Assembly: GCA_907163375.1 (NCBI GenBank)
Contig: CAJQUW010003080.1
Span: 186,001 to 250,000, forward strand
Length of the DNA stretch: 64,000 bases
Direction of reading: 5' to 3'
Source of the DNA: Prostheceraeus crozeri
Taxonomy: Eukaryota > Platyhelminthes > Polycladida > Euryleptidae
The notes beneath the pieces are model-generated. The model was given only the letters and a program-made list of their open reading frames with translations. It did no database searches and had not been told where the DNA came from. Each line of letters opens with the position of its first letter. Within the stretch, counting starts at the first letter, position 1. Shown here one piece after another: positions 10,657 through 20,605 of this stretch. Both the position numbers and the translations under genes were made by a program.

Positions 10657-11862
10657 GAATGCCAATCTTTTTCCTCTAGCGTGGAAACTTGCAGACATTC
10701 TTCCTATCCCAAAAGGAAAGAGTGATTATCGGCCTATCTCGCTGCTACCTTTTCCAAGCAAGGTTTTCGAGAAGATTATTCGGGATTTCATTTTGTTACC
10801 GCACTTAAAGAATAGCCTTGACCCTCGACAGTTTGGCTTTATACCTGGCAACTTCGGAGGCTGCACGAATACACTCCTAACCCTTCATTTGACAATCCTG
10901 CAACATATTACTGCTCGCACTTCCAACTATGTACAACTGTTAGCTCTTGACTTCAGAAAAGCCTTTGACAGTCTAAGCCACCTGACTCTTCTCAATAATT
11001 TGATCCAACAATTTCATCTTCAACCATATGTTGTTTGTTTGATAGAAAATTTTCTGTCTCGTCGATTCCAGCGTGTTGTATCTTCTGATTATAGTAGCCC
11101 GCGGAAGCCTGTTTCAAGTGGCGTTCCACAGGGTTCGGTTTTAGGACCGCTACGGTTTGTCAGTTTGATCAATGATTTACCGAATTTTTCTAATACTCGT
11201 GTGATTGCATATGCTGATGACATAACTTTGCTGCATCTTGTGGATGATAATGCTAGCTCTTTTCAAACTGATGTGGATGATTTTTGTGCCTGGGTTAGAA
11301 CAAAAAAGCTTGTGATCAATGTAGACAAGATGAAATGCATGTCTATTTCAAGAAATGTGTCGAATAAACCTGTGATGAATTCGGTCAAAGTGCTTGGTGT
11401 GCATTTTGAAAATGACCTTCGTTGGGACAAACATTTTAGTGAGCTACATAAACGGTGTTGTCGCACCATGTCTTTTATTAAGAAACTCAGAAGCAACCGC
11501 AACAAGAGTGCTGTTATCTGGCAAGCCTATGTCAGCTTGGTTTTTTCACAAATTTTGTATTCATGGCCTGTAATATGTGACCTTCGCCAGAAACACATGA
11601 AGAAGATCTACAATATTGATAGATTGGCGAGAAGATGGCAGGAACTGGACTGCGGAACAACAGTAAGGTGCATGAAATGCTTCAAAGACCTTGCATAAAA
11701 TTAGCCAGGAAAGTTGCTAGTAACAGATATTGTCACCCGTTGTCACAGTTTTTCACCTTTCGTAGCAAAAGCATGTATGATCTTCGACAAACAAGAATAA
11801 TTTTCCCTGTTAAACGTTCCTCTACACTGTACACACATTCTTTTGTAAAGTATTCAAGATGA
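10657..11862 (+). pseudogene. LINE reverse transcriptase (catalytic motifs intact, frameshift near the end)
   Basis: The frame opens in the fingers region (WKLADILPIPKG, RPISLLPF). It has motif A with the catalytic Asp in ALDFRKAFDSLSH, motif B SSGVPQGSVLGP and motif C AYADDITLL, so all RT catalytic residues are present. At about 11635-11698 the frame ends (stop at 11696-11698). The homologous C-terminal region (LARKVASNRYCHPLSQFF ... SFVKYSR) continues in another frame to 11862, so one indel splits it. The type is non-LTR and jockey/CR1-like. The first third of the protein is missing. Confidence 0.88.
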
Positions 11863-11945
11863 GAAGTTGTATCACAAAATAATGTCATATACCGCTTTTG
11901 TATTGACAGTGAATAAAGCATTTTTTTTTCTTTCTTTCTTTTCTT
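10657..11945 (+). mobile_element. 5'-truncated LINE with frameshifted reverse transcriptase
   Basis: The element begins inside the RT gene and runs through the 3' region to GAATAAAGC followed by a T-rich (TTTCTTTC) tail. The 5' truncation coincides with the end of the inverted-repeat arm. A full element would also carry an endonuclease, which is absent. Confidence 0.75.
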
Positions 11946-12133
11946 AAGTATAATATCGCATTATTAGTAGTTTTTGCAGCGCATTATCGACGAGGAGAAT
12001 ACAGTAATTTATGCTGCATGTTGAATGAATATTTAGCAATGCTGACTGCAATGCAATTGATATTACTTGTCAATTACATGACTAAAAGTGTAGTTGATTA
12101 CAATTGTCAATTATTTGTAATTGCAACTATAAT

Positions 12134-12569
12134 CAGGGGTGTACACAGGAGGGGGGGGGAGCGGCGGATTGTCGATTATCTGCAGACCAATGCTCAGTTG
12201 ATCCATCTCTTTTTATTGACAGGTTTGCAGAAAGTGGAAGGCGCTCGGGTTTCGTCTTATCCTCATTCGTGACTTTCGACCGATACTTCAATTTTCAGTA
12301 AATAAAGTGCTGTGAATTATTACCAAAACATTTCCACTTTGATACAAACTGTTTCATTTACTAATAGGCACAAAATTGGACGAGAAATTAACAAGTAATG
12401 TTACAGAAACATGTATGTATTGCCTCAAGAATCCATCACACTTGCAAAATTCTGACCCTCAGCACTCGAGTCAACCGGCAATGCTTATTTTAGCTTGTTT
12501 CTGAATTTATCTTGCAAATTTTCGGGAGAGTGGGCGGCCGCCCAACCGCTTCCCTTCGATACGCCCCTG
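12134..12569. mobile_element. hAT-like non-autonomous element
   Basis: The ends CAGGGGTGTA (12134) and TACGCCCCTG (12569) are inverted repeats. They are flanked by 8-bp near-repeats ACTATAAT (12126-12133) and ACTACAAT (12570-12577). An 8-bp duplication and CAGGGG ends suit the hAT superfamily. No transposase is present. G-rich and C-rich runs lie just inside the ends. Confidence 0.6.
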
Positions 12570-12624
12570 ACTACAATTACAACAAGTCTGATATCCACAG
12601 AATTAGAACGGTGTTACGAGATTC

Positions 12625-12840
12625 AGTTTCCCTAGGTTTTAGTTTCCGATCGGAAAATAAAACCATGGTTTTAGCTTCCTAGTAGGAAAATGATACCAGG
12701 TTTTATTTTCCTATTAGGAAACTAGAAGCCGCAACACCAGGGGAAAACCAGTGGGAAACTAAAACACACTTAAAAATGTTGGGTTTAATTTTCCTATCGG
12801 AATATTAAACCATGGTTTTAGTTTCCGGTAGGAAACTGAG
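12625..12840. repeat. Cluster of TTTCC/GGAAA dyads
   Basis: Short self-complementary blocks recur here: GTTTCCGATCGGAAAATAAA, TTCCTAGTAGGAAAAT, TTTCCTATTAGGAAACT, TTTCCTATCGGAATATT and TTTCCGGTAGGAAACT, with AACCATGGTTTTAG between some of them. Both the dyad and the spacer are repeated. No coding capacity. Confidence 0.7.
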
Positions 12841-13004
12841 ACAGAGGGAGAGCAAGAACTGTAACACCGGTCGTCTCTTCTTCCGTTTGACTAGAAGGGA
12901 AGCACTGCAACATGTAGCGTTATTGAAATGGCACAACCTACTGACTAAATACCATCGAAAAAAATAGCAAAAATAGCAATCGAACAATAAGCAGCCAGTT
13001 CAAC

Positions 13005-13335
13005 ATTAAACACGCCAAATTGTGCAAAGTTTCAATGACTGTTATCAACCGGATCACACAGCAAAGAGACACAGACGATGTCAAGTTCTACAGAAAAGTT
13101 TGTGAACGTTTTTTCATGCGCCTGCTAACTTTTTTAAAAATGATCGGAGGGCCCAACATTATCGAGAGAACTTTTGCGCAATGATCTGAATTCTTTGAAT
13201 CTGAAGGAATCGAGGCGATCGGAGCATTTTGAAGGAATTCAGAGCAATCCGCAAGCGACGCAGGACTATTTTTCCTATCTCAGTAAAGTATTAAAAATTT
13301 GTTTTTGTCCACTCATTAAGTTCCTGCATGTGCCA
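13005..13335 (-). repeat. Dispersed repeat family (about 320 bp), copy 1
   Basis: On the minus strand this has GGAACTTAATGAGTGGACAA, GAGATAGGAAAA, CGTCGCTTGCGGATTG, TCGATAATGTTGGGCCCTCC and AACTTGACATCGTCTGTG in order, collinear with 34775-35100. Copies at 19469-19856 and 53737-54117 share only the first two thirds. No protein is recognisable; class unknown. It ends about 75 bp before exon C. Confidence 0.75.
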
Positions 13336-13409
13336 TCTGTTTGAATCAGTTAGAGTGAAACGATTAAACAATCTAATTCTGTGCTGATATCAGATCATCT
13401 GTTTTCCAG

Positions 13410-13700
13410 GTTGAGGCTCCGAAAGACGCTAACATCGAGCGGGTGAAGAATACGGCCGCCTGCGAAAGTCCAGTGATGACTACTGACAAATATGGATCGA
13501 ATTCCATCTCCGATCAGATAACAGACATTAGTCAGCTATATGAGATGAATCCTGATGAGCTACTCGGCTCAGGCCAATTCGGAATCGTTTATGGCGCCAA
13601 GAAGAAGTCCGGAGCTGAAGTAGCAATCAAGGTGATCGATAAACAGAGATTTCCGACGAAACAAGAAGCTCAATTGAAGAATGAAGTCACTATTCTTCAT
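13410..13700 (+). CDS. PRKD: Protein kinase D homologue, exon C (linker and kinase N-lobe)
   Basis: This exon of 97 codons is phase 0 at both ends. The acceptor is TTTTCCAG and the donor CAT|GTAAGT. Residues 1-38 form the poorly conserved PH-kinase linker. [19 protein letters not shown] (40-58) leads into the ATP-binding glycine loop. VAIK (71-74) supplies the ATP-anchoring Lys74. [14 protein letters not shown] (80-93) is the PKD-typical segment carrying the helix-C Glu92. All catalytic residues of the N-lobe are kept, so the gene looks functional. It continues from exon B and joins exon D in frame. Confidence 0.95.
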
Positions 13701-14027
13701 GTAAGTCCACTTGCAATCCCTTCGTTTGAATGTACCTCCAGGGATTTGTGAATGTTGATATTTAACCCAGGGTTATTCAACAGCAACACTGCAACATTTC
13801 ATTGAAATTTCTTTGTCTTTGATAATTATAACAACTGAGGGAATGAACGCGAAGACACAGCGCACCCCTGGATTTGTTTGTGTCATGAAGATACTGATTT
13901 CTCTATTATTTGTCATTGTTGTTAGATCAAAGATAACAACAATGATGAAAAAAACAAAGATAAACAATTGCATTGTTAGATAAAACAAAGGAACCACTTT
14001 TCATAATTAACTTTTAGTGAAGGGTAT

Positions 14028-14213
14028 CTCTGACACAGTGGTTAAGTGCTTGGCCTGGCGATCTCTCGGTCCAGAGGTCGAGCCCCGAAAGTGTCATTGG
14101 AAGTCGTCAGGAAGGGCATCCGGACTAAAAGATTACAACGCTCCGGATTAAAGTCTGACTGTGTCAGCACCGTCCAAGCTCCCAGTAAGGGGGGAGTAGT
14201 GACGCTAAGTCTG
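14028..14213 (+). mobile_element. tRNA-derived SINE (family B), copy 1
   Basis: Starts with an A-box-like ACACAGTGGTTAAGTGCTTGG and a B-box-like GAGGTCGAGCCCC. It then has a conserved body with AGGAAGGGCATCCGGACTAA and CACCGTCCAAGCTCCCAGTA and ends at AGTAGTGACGCTAAG. Copies occur at 43774-43949 and 56211-56395 on the same strand. The GGCATCCGG-containing body suggests a LINE-related tail. Confidence 0.8.
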
Positions 14214-15328
14214 ACCTCCTCCAATGTGGACAAGGACGAATAATGGGGAAGTAAGTAAGCAACTTATAGCGAAATCATGCCGAAGGCCTTTGTGTAGGAA
14301 CATCCTACCGTCATCAAGGAAATAAGCTAGTAACTGAGAAATACATGCATATACAGTAAATGTCTACTTAAGATATTCAAAATTATCAAGCTATTGGATG
14401 GAAATCTAAATCTTTGACAAGCAGAAACTGTGACAGTGTGGGTTTCATACTGAAAAAGGTAACAGTATTTTACAAAACACAGCAATCGACTAATGGCAAA
14501 CGAACATGGTAGAGAACACTGTCGAATTTCGGTCGTTTTCATTCCTAATATACTGACACACAGGGTGCTAATACCATACTGATAGTTGACTAACTAATAC
14601 GCAGATGATCACTCAAAAAATGAGCATAGCGGTAAAGGAGAGGACTTATTCAAGGATCCTGTAATCCCAACTTACTAATCAGTGGTATTGCAGAGCAAGA
14701 CGATCCACTAATCATCGCCTACGGAAATATTTTCAATTGTGTTGTCACCGGAAACGGGTCAGTTTGGCCTAAAGAAAAAATGCATAAACATTTCTATATG
14801 TGAACTTTTTACTATCTACATAACCACAAGAGTTTGCGGAAGAATCAAACAAGCATACGAAGGAGGGAGACACGAGGGACAGCAGCGGACACAGATCAGT
14901 TTTCCATTATCGCAGCCTGCTGGTCCGAAACATTCGGAACAAACAGGTCTCACTTTCCAGTCCTTCACTCATCTGTACAAGCTGCACCGCCTTGTTGTGC
15001 CAGAGAATGACAACGTGGTCGGAGGAGCCGCGTCCGCTTATCTTGAATCTTGTCTGATTCTTTGACATCCGCGTTAATGATTTCTTTCGAATTCTTGGTG
15101 ACGTCGACTCATTTCCGAGTATATCAATTGCTTTGCCAGTGTTTTTTGCGAATGGAAAATTTAGAATACTAACACCGGTCCGCTCAACTTCGTCCACAAC
15201 TCGTTCCGACCTGCTTATTATTTGCACATCTTATTTATCGTCGGAATGTAGGCTTTTCACATAATTTTTATTTGTGAAAATCCATGCCCGTATAGCGTTA
15301 TGTTATGGAGCTATCACGCAATCAGATC

Positions 15329-15661
15329 CGTCAAGTCTTTGAGCTTAAAGACCTTCATGCATTCATGCATTTGTTGAGGATCACAAGTCAAAGGACCATT
15401 AGGGGTAAGGTCCAGCCCCGCTTTAGAAGCGCTGATTGAAAAATGGACTAGTGGGAAGGTCCTCCACACCGATCTCGTCAAGTTTGGCTCTAAAATGTAG
15501 TCCTAGGGTAGTCAAAAGTCTGACGCGCCTTGAACGTTTAATGTCTGCCGGTGGGAACGCACCACCTGTCCTCTTAAGGGCAAACCTTAAGTCTTATTAA
15601 ATATAAGTTGATTAAAATTATGAAACATTCAGACGTCGTTATGGGAATGTCCCAGCTTCAA
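15329..15661 (+). repeat. 333-bp dispersed repeat, copy 1
   Basis: Matches 48291-48623 over its full 333 bp on the same strand, with about eight differences by eye. It starts CGTCAAGTCTTTG and ends GTCCCAGCTTCAA. Neither copy has visible inverted ends, a poly-A tail or target duplication. No protein is recognisable in either strand. Confidence 0.85.
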
Positions 15662-16627
15662 CGCTCCATCAGCAAACATTTATGAGTCTTTTTTTCTAGT
15701 TTGCAGAGTCAAATTCATATTTTAACACTCAATTTTTTTAACTATGAAAGAAATTATTCTTAATGTATATTCAATAATTTTGTTACTATATTTTCTTCTT
15801 GTGAATGATACGACATTCACATTCATTGTGTAATCTACGAAAAGATCGACTGGTTTCACTGATGTAAAGGGCCGAACTGATGCTATGCATCAGGACCTAT
15901 TGCAGTTTTAATGCAACCAGGACAAGAAGTTGTTTCGGTTATACCAAACTGTACGTTAATCGTGCGTCTTGCACTACTACCAGTTTGATGTTTGCTGTCT
16001 ATCCTGCTAATTATGAAAAATGGCTTTGTTCTGCAGAATCTGACCAAATTTTCAAACAGATGAAATTTAATGTCATATTTTCTTTTCTTTGTTAAGCAAT
16101 AAAGATTACATCGCAGGTGTTAAAAAGAGGATTCAGATGTCTCTGAATTTTTTCCTACATTGGTCATAAATTCATATAACTAAAATTCCATACATTCGAA
16201 GCTGGTATGCACCACAGCCAAACCCGGAAATCCCAACGAAATATATACTTTCACTTTCAATAACCCACAAAGAGAAATGTAGATGCTTTTCAGTAATAAA
16301 TTATATACTTTAATTGCTACTAAATCACCAGCAATTATTTCAATTATTTGCTTATTTTGACTTCCAACCTCCAAGATGCAGGACGCTGGGCTCACGTAAA
16401 TCAGAATGCTAAAGACGTTAACGGTACCTTCCATTAAAAATCACTACCGCTCACACATAATCAAAATCAATTATATGCTCATTGACAAAATTTTTGAAAT
16501 ATTTACTTCTTTAACTTCTTTCATTTTTGACTGGTATATATACATGTATGTATGATACCTTGATAATTTAGTCACAATCTCCACCAAGTCGCTAGCACAG
16601 AAAACAACGCATGTAGCAGATTCAACT

Positions 16628-17641
16628 TTAATAGCGCGTGTGCTCCCCTCTAGCTCCAATACATTCAGTAATCCGAGATGGCATGGATTCACAAAGTTTC
16701 TGAATGAAGGATGTTTCAAGGAGAAGCCACTGCTCTGTTAGTCTTTCAGAGAGAATCTTCAGGGACACTGGTGGAAGTGAATAGCGGTCTCTCACTCGCC
16801 GCCCAAGCTCGTCCCAGACTTGTTCAATGGGTCACAAGTCAGGTGAGCGTGCAGGCCAGTCAAGGGTTTGAATGTTCAATCTCCTAACAGTGGCAATGAC
16901 AGCCGAGGAGTGATGTGGTCTTGCGTTGTCGTCTTGGAAGACGAGATCCTCCACCCTGACCACTGGGGCAACAACAGGAAGCGCAATTTCATTGAGATTG
17001 CTCTCTCCAGTCAACGTGCCTTTGATGATGACTGCTGTCGTTCGTCCGTCATGCCAAATGCCACCTCGCAGCATAACACTTCCACCACCATATATGTCGT
17101 GTTCTTTAATACAGCATGGGGCAAAGCGTTCACCTGGAAGACGATGCACTCTGACACGACCGTCATTGAAATCCAGAGTGAATCTCGATTCATCGGTCCA
17201 CAAGACTTTCTGCCAGTGATGGTCATTCCATGAGCGATGGGCATCACACCAGGCAACTCGTCTTCTGCGGTGCTCAAAACTCAATGGAATTAGGACAGTT
17301 GGTCGTCGCGATTGAATTCCAGCTTCTCGCAATCTTCGGTAAGCCGTTCGAACGCTACAGTCTATATTTGAGGCACTCTTCCACTGTACAACTAGCTTTG
17401 GGACTGACACAAATCTATTCCTCTTCGTAGCTAAAACTAGACGTGCGTCTGTCCTTCTTGCAGACTTTCTTGGTCGACCAGATCCCTTCTTCTTTTTAAC
17501 ATCTCCTTCTGCTTTCCATCGAAACCACCACCTCCAAACAACGACTCTCGATAGTTGCAGCTCTTCGGCAACACTCGCACAACTTCTACCACAACGAATT
17601 ATTCCAATAGCCATAGCTCTGGTAAACTGTTCGTGTGCCAT
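16628..17641 (-). pseudogene. Tc1-type (DD34E) transposase with one in-frame stop
   Basis: A frame of 338 codons from ATG at 17641 to TAA at 16630-16628. It is interrupted once, by TGA at 16834-16832, exactly where the Asn of the conserved SPDLNPIE motif belongs. It has an N-terminal paired-like helix-turn-helix (AMAIGIIRCGRSCASVAEEL, VVWRWWFRW), GRPRKS, the first Asp in VLWTDESRF and the second in FQDDNARPH. The Glu follows 34 residues later (PIEQVWDELG). The normal C-terminus ends GARGEHTRY. The terminal repeats could not be placed confidently. It cuts DNA at TA sites. Confidence 0.88.
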
Positions 17642-17927
17642 TTTATTTTACAAAACCTGGATTTCAATTCACGTTTATTTTCAATTTGTAAAAGCAATTG
17701 TGACAGTTGTATCGATATCAAAATTTGAAATTTGACCACCATTGATCTTTCTCCATTCTCTAATGTGTAGAATGGTAATACATAGAAAGCGAGATATTGC
17801 ATCATACCTGAGAAAAAAATGAAACAAACTTCAATTCAAGCCAATAATTGTTTGTTTCATTAATTATGTCAATGAATATATGTTCAGTTCCTACAATTAG
17901 GCATGTTTCCTCTTACTTACAAGGAGA

Positions 17928-18073
17928 GTAGACCGAAAGACAACAAGTTAACCCACGTGAATTGGGTGTTTGATGCGCGGAATAATTGCAATAATATTCT
18001 GTAGACCGAAAGACAACAAGTTAACCCACGTGAATTGGGTGTTTGATGCGCGGAATAATTGCAATAATATTCT
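17928..18073. repeat. Tandem duplication of 73 bp
   Basis: Two adjacent, practically identical 73-bp units begin GTAGACCGAAAGACAACAAG (17928 and 18001). The near-identity implies a recent duplication. Confidence 0.9.
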
Positions 18074-19468
18074 ATGGACGCAGCGTTCGGATTGCAAAGG
18101 AATGATTGTAAAAAATAGTTTATTGAAAACAATTTTATGTGAACACATGACACGAATTCTGTCATTTAAAGTTTGATTGTTTATTTCACAATGTATCGCA
18201 TATTCTATGATTTCAAGAGATCTAGAAAACGGATTGCCTGGAAATCTCTCGAAGTGACTCGGAAGCAGCCCGGGAAACGCACTGATCTTAAAGCATTTCA
18301 ACCTTGGCCATCACGGTCTGCATATCCTTTCATTTAATTTAATGCGCTCTACACGTGATTCCAAAATGCCACTATGTGCTCATCAATTACCTTGAAACCA
18401 TTAGTACATCTGTAACTAATCAAATTGAGCATAATGTGTCGCCTTGTAGCTGAAAACCCTTATGTAAGCAGAAGTGGCGAGATTTGAGCGTGTTGAATCT
18501 GTACTTTATTGTTTGATAAGCTGGAGAATCAGATAAACTTCCACTGCCTTGTAGATTGTCACATAAATCATTGGTAGGATAACATGTAACTGTCCAGATG
18601 AAAGTATTTCGCAGATAATGAGTGTTCGAATGACACATTACGGGGCCAGCTTACTTGATGAGAACAATTTCATACTCGTGTGTTGGTCGACAGGCGCTTC
18701 GACAGGAAACGTTGCCACATTACAGATGTTGGTTTCCTTACCACATTGACATTTTAGTGCATACAAATTTTCTTTTATCGTCAGTGACATCGAGAGTGTT
18801 CAAGTCCTCTCTTATTCCTTGACACTCTGCAAATTTGCATTACAAGATGCATAATTCAGGATAGTCAGGATGCCAAATATTTGCGCTTAAACATGGTTTC
18901 TTCATGTCTTGCCATAGAAGCTAAGTCAACTTTCACACAATCAAAAATACCTTTACCTGAAGAGATAAGCAATGTCGCTCGTCTGTTTCGGGTCTACAGA
19001 GGGCAGGCGCGTACCCAGGATTTTCGTTCGGGGGAGGATGATATTTGAATACTGACCTCAAAAATGTTAGAACTTGTATGAATAGACCTAGTCGATTTAG
19101 CTGCATGTGATTTACCTGTTGAATCAAGCCAAATCAAATATCATATGCACTTGCGCTCAAACAATACAAAAATCTGTAAAACTGCGTTCAAAATATATTA
19201 AAAGAATGTAAATACATATAATAGTACCGGTACATGCATATCCCTCATGCATTCATTAGCCTATATGTATTCAGTAGATATTATAAAAATGGATGAATGA
19301 AACGGATAATAATATGATGCAAATTTATTCTATCAATCGCAATCGAGAATCAAATATTCTCGCATATTCCTGTACAACGGAATCGTGACACCACAGAATT
19401 AAATATTTTGTTTATCTACTTCGGTTTGATAGAAGTGTGATTAATACGAAATGGACGGCACATTGAGG

Positions 19469-19856
19469 AACCTATTAAGTGGGCAAGAAGGAATTCCTTA
19501 CACATTTACAGAGATAGGAAAAAAGTCGTGCGTCGCTTGCGGATTAATGTGAGTTCCAGCAAAGTGCTTCGATTGCCAAAATTCCTTCAGATTCGAAGAA
19601 TTCAGATCATTGCCCACAAGTTTTCTCCATAATGTTGGTCCTTCCGATCATTACTAAAGAAAGTAGCAGGCGTACGAAAATTAGTTCACTTGATGATCCT
19701 CTCCTCGGCATTGCTCACTGTATAGTGCATACATTGAATCGAAGCCACGCATCGATGTGTGTTTTGATGTGTGCGACGTGATATCACAGCACGCACGCAT
19801 CTCTCACTGGCTCTAATGTCCTCTGCTGACAGCTCATTGTTTGCCATTCGGGCATT
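19469..19856 (+). repeat. Dispersed repeat family, copy 2 (subtype 2)
   Basis: Shares GTCGTGCGTCGCTTGCGG, TTTTCTCCATAATGTTGG and AGCAGGCGTACGAAAA with the family. It then continues CTCCTCGGCATTGCTCACTG as in 53737-54117, not as in copies 1 and 3. The homology with the 53.7-kb copy starts earlier, at about 19400. Confidence 0.75.
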
Positions 19857-20056
19857 TGAAGCAATGAGGATCTTGACCTAAACAATTGACGAAAGGCAGG
19901 AAAACCAGCTTTTCATAGAAAGTGATGTTAACTTAACTCCCATGACGAAACAATTAGCTTCAGATTAAAGTATTGATCGGGATGAGTAATATTTCCATTC
20001 TATGAATTTACCTCGGCGAAAAATCTTCAGAAAAACATCACTTGGAAAGGTGGAAA

Positions 20057-20605
20057 GGTTGTTGTTGTTGTTGTTGTTGTTTTACCCGGCTCCGTCCAGC
20101 GGATAGGAGGCTTCGTATCGAGACAGTACGAAGCGACACACCCAGTAAGCAAATTAATGTCTACTGCTGGCGAGGAGTGCCCCGGGGAGGAGATGGCCAT
20201 TCCGATACCACCGGGGTGCTAGCATACCCAAGCCAAAGCTATTCACACAGGGTGAACAGCATTGACCGGGGGAGGAAGCAACCCCAATGGTCCCACCCCA
20301 CACCTTACCTCCGAAGAGGGGCGGCGGCCATCGCTGAGGGGACTTTGGAAAGGCATAGCCAGATGTGCCACAGGGGAGGAAGCTCAAAGAGCTTTGTTGC
20401 ATATCCGAACAGCTAAGATTCGGCTGTCAGGATCCCCCGCAACATCAACTTAGTATAGCCACTGAGAAAAGGCAATAAGAAAAAGACATCAAACTGCCAA
20501 CACCAGAGCTGCAGTGGCAAAAGGCCCCTTTTAGTCGCCTCTTACGACACGCAGAGGAACGTCGGTCCTATTCTTTTCAGTCCCGGGAACCGCACGGGGG
20601 AAAGG
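20057..20605 (-). mobile_element. GC-rich LINE-like 3' block with (AAC)n tail
   Basis: A 550-bp island much richer in G+C than its surroundings. On the minus strand it runs from CCCCCGTGCGGTTCCCGGGA through TCGTAAGAGGCGACTAAAAG to a (AAC)n run (20081-20057). A simple-repeat tail at one end and a different base composition suggest the 3' part of a LINE inserted on the minus strand. The open frames in it show no domain I recognise, so the class is tentative. Confidence 0.45.

Larger units (their letters stand above)
3936..13409 (+). other. PRKD intron 2
   Basis: A 9.5-kb intron packed with mobile DNA: a LINE split by a DD41D transposon (4037-6690), a palindromic tRNA-like element (8559-8841), a long inverted repeat (9060-10656), a LINE 3' half (10657-11945), two MITE-like elements, a dyad cluster and a dispersed repeat copy. 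The stretches 6691-8558 and 8854-9059 show no gene. The short sequence AATGAGAAAAGAAAATTTCG occurs at both 7951 and 10371, so part of 7.9 kb is also repetitive. Confidence 0.8.

Noticed and set aside
20057-20605. rRNA or host gene fragment because of the high G+C
   Set aside because: No rRNA-like core sequence was recognised. The simple-repeat tail on one end fits a LINE end better.
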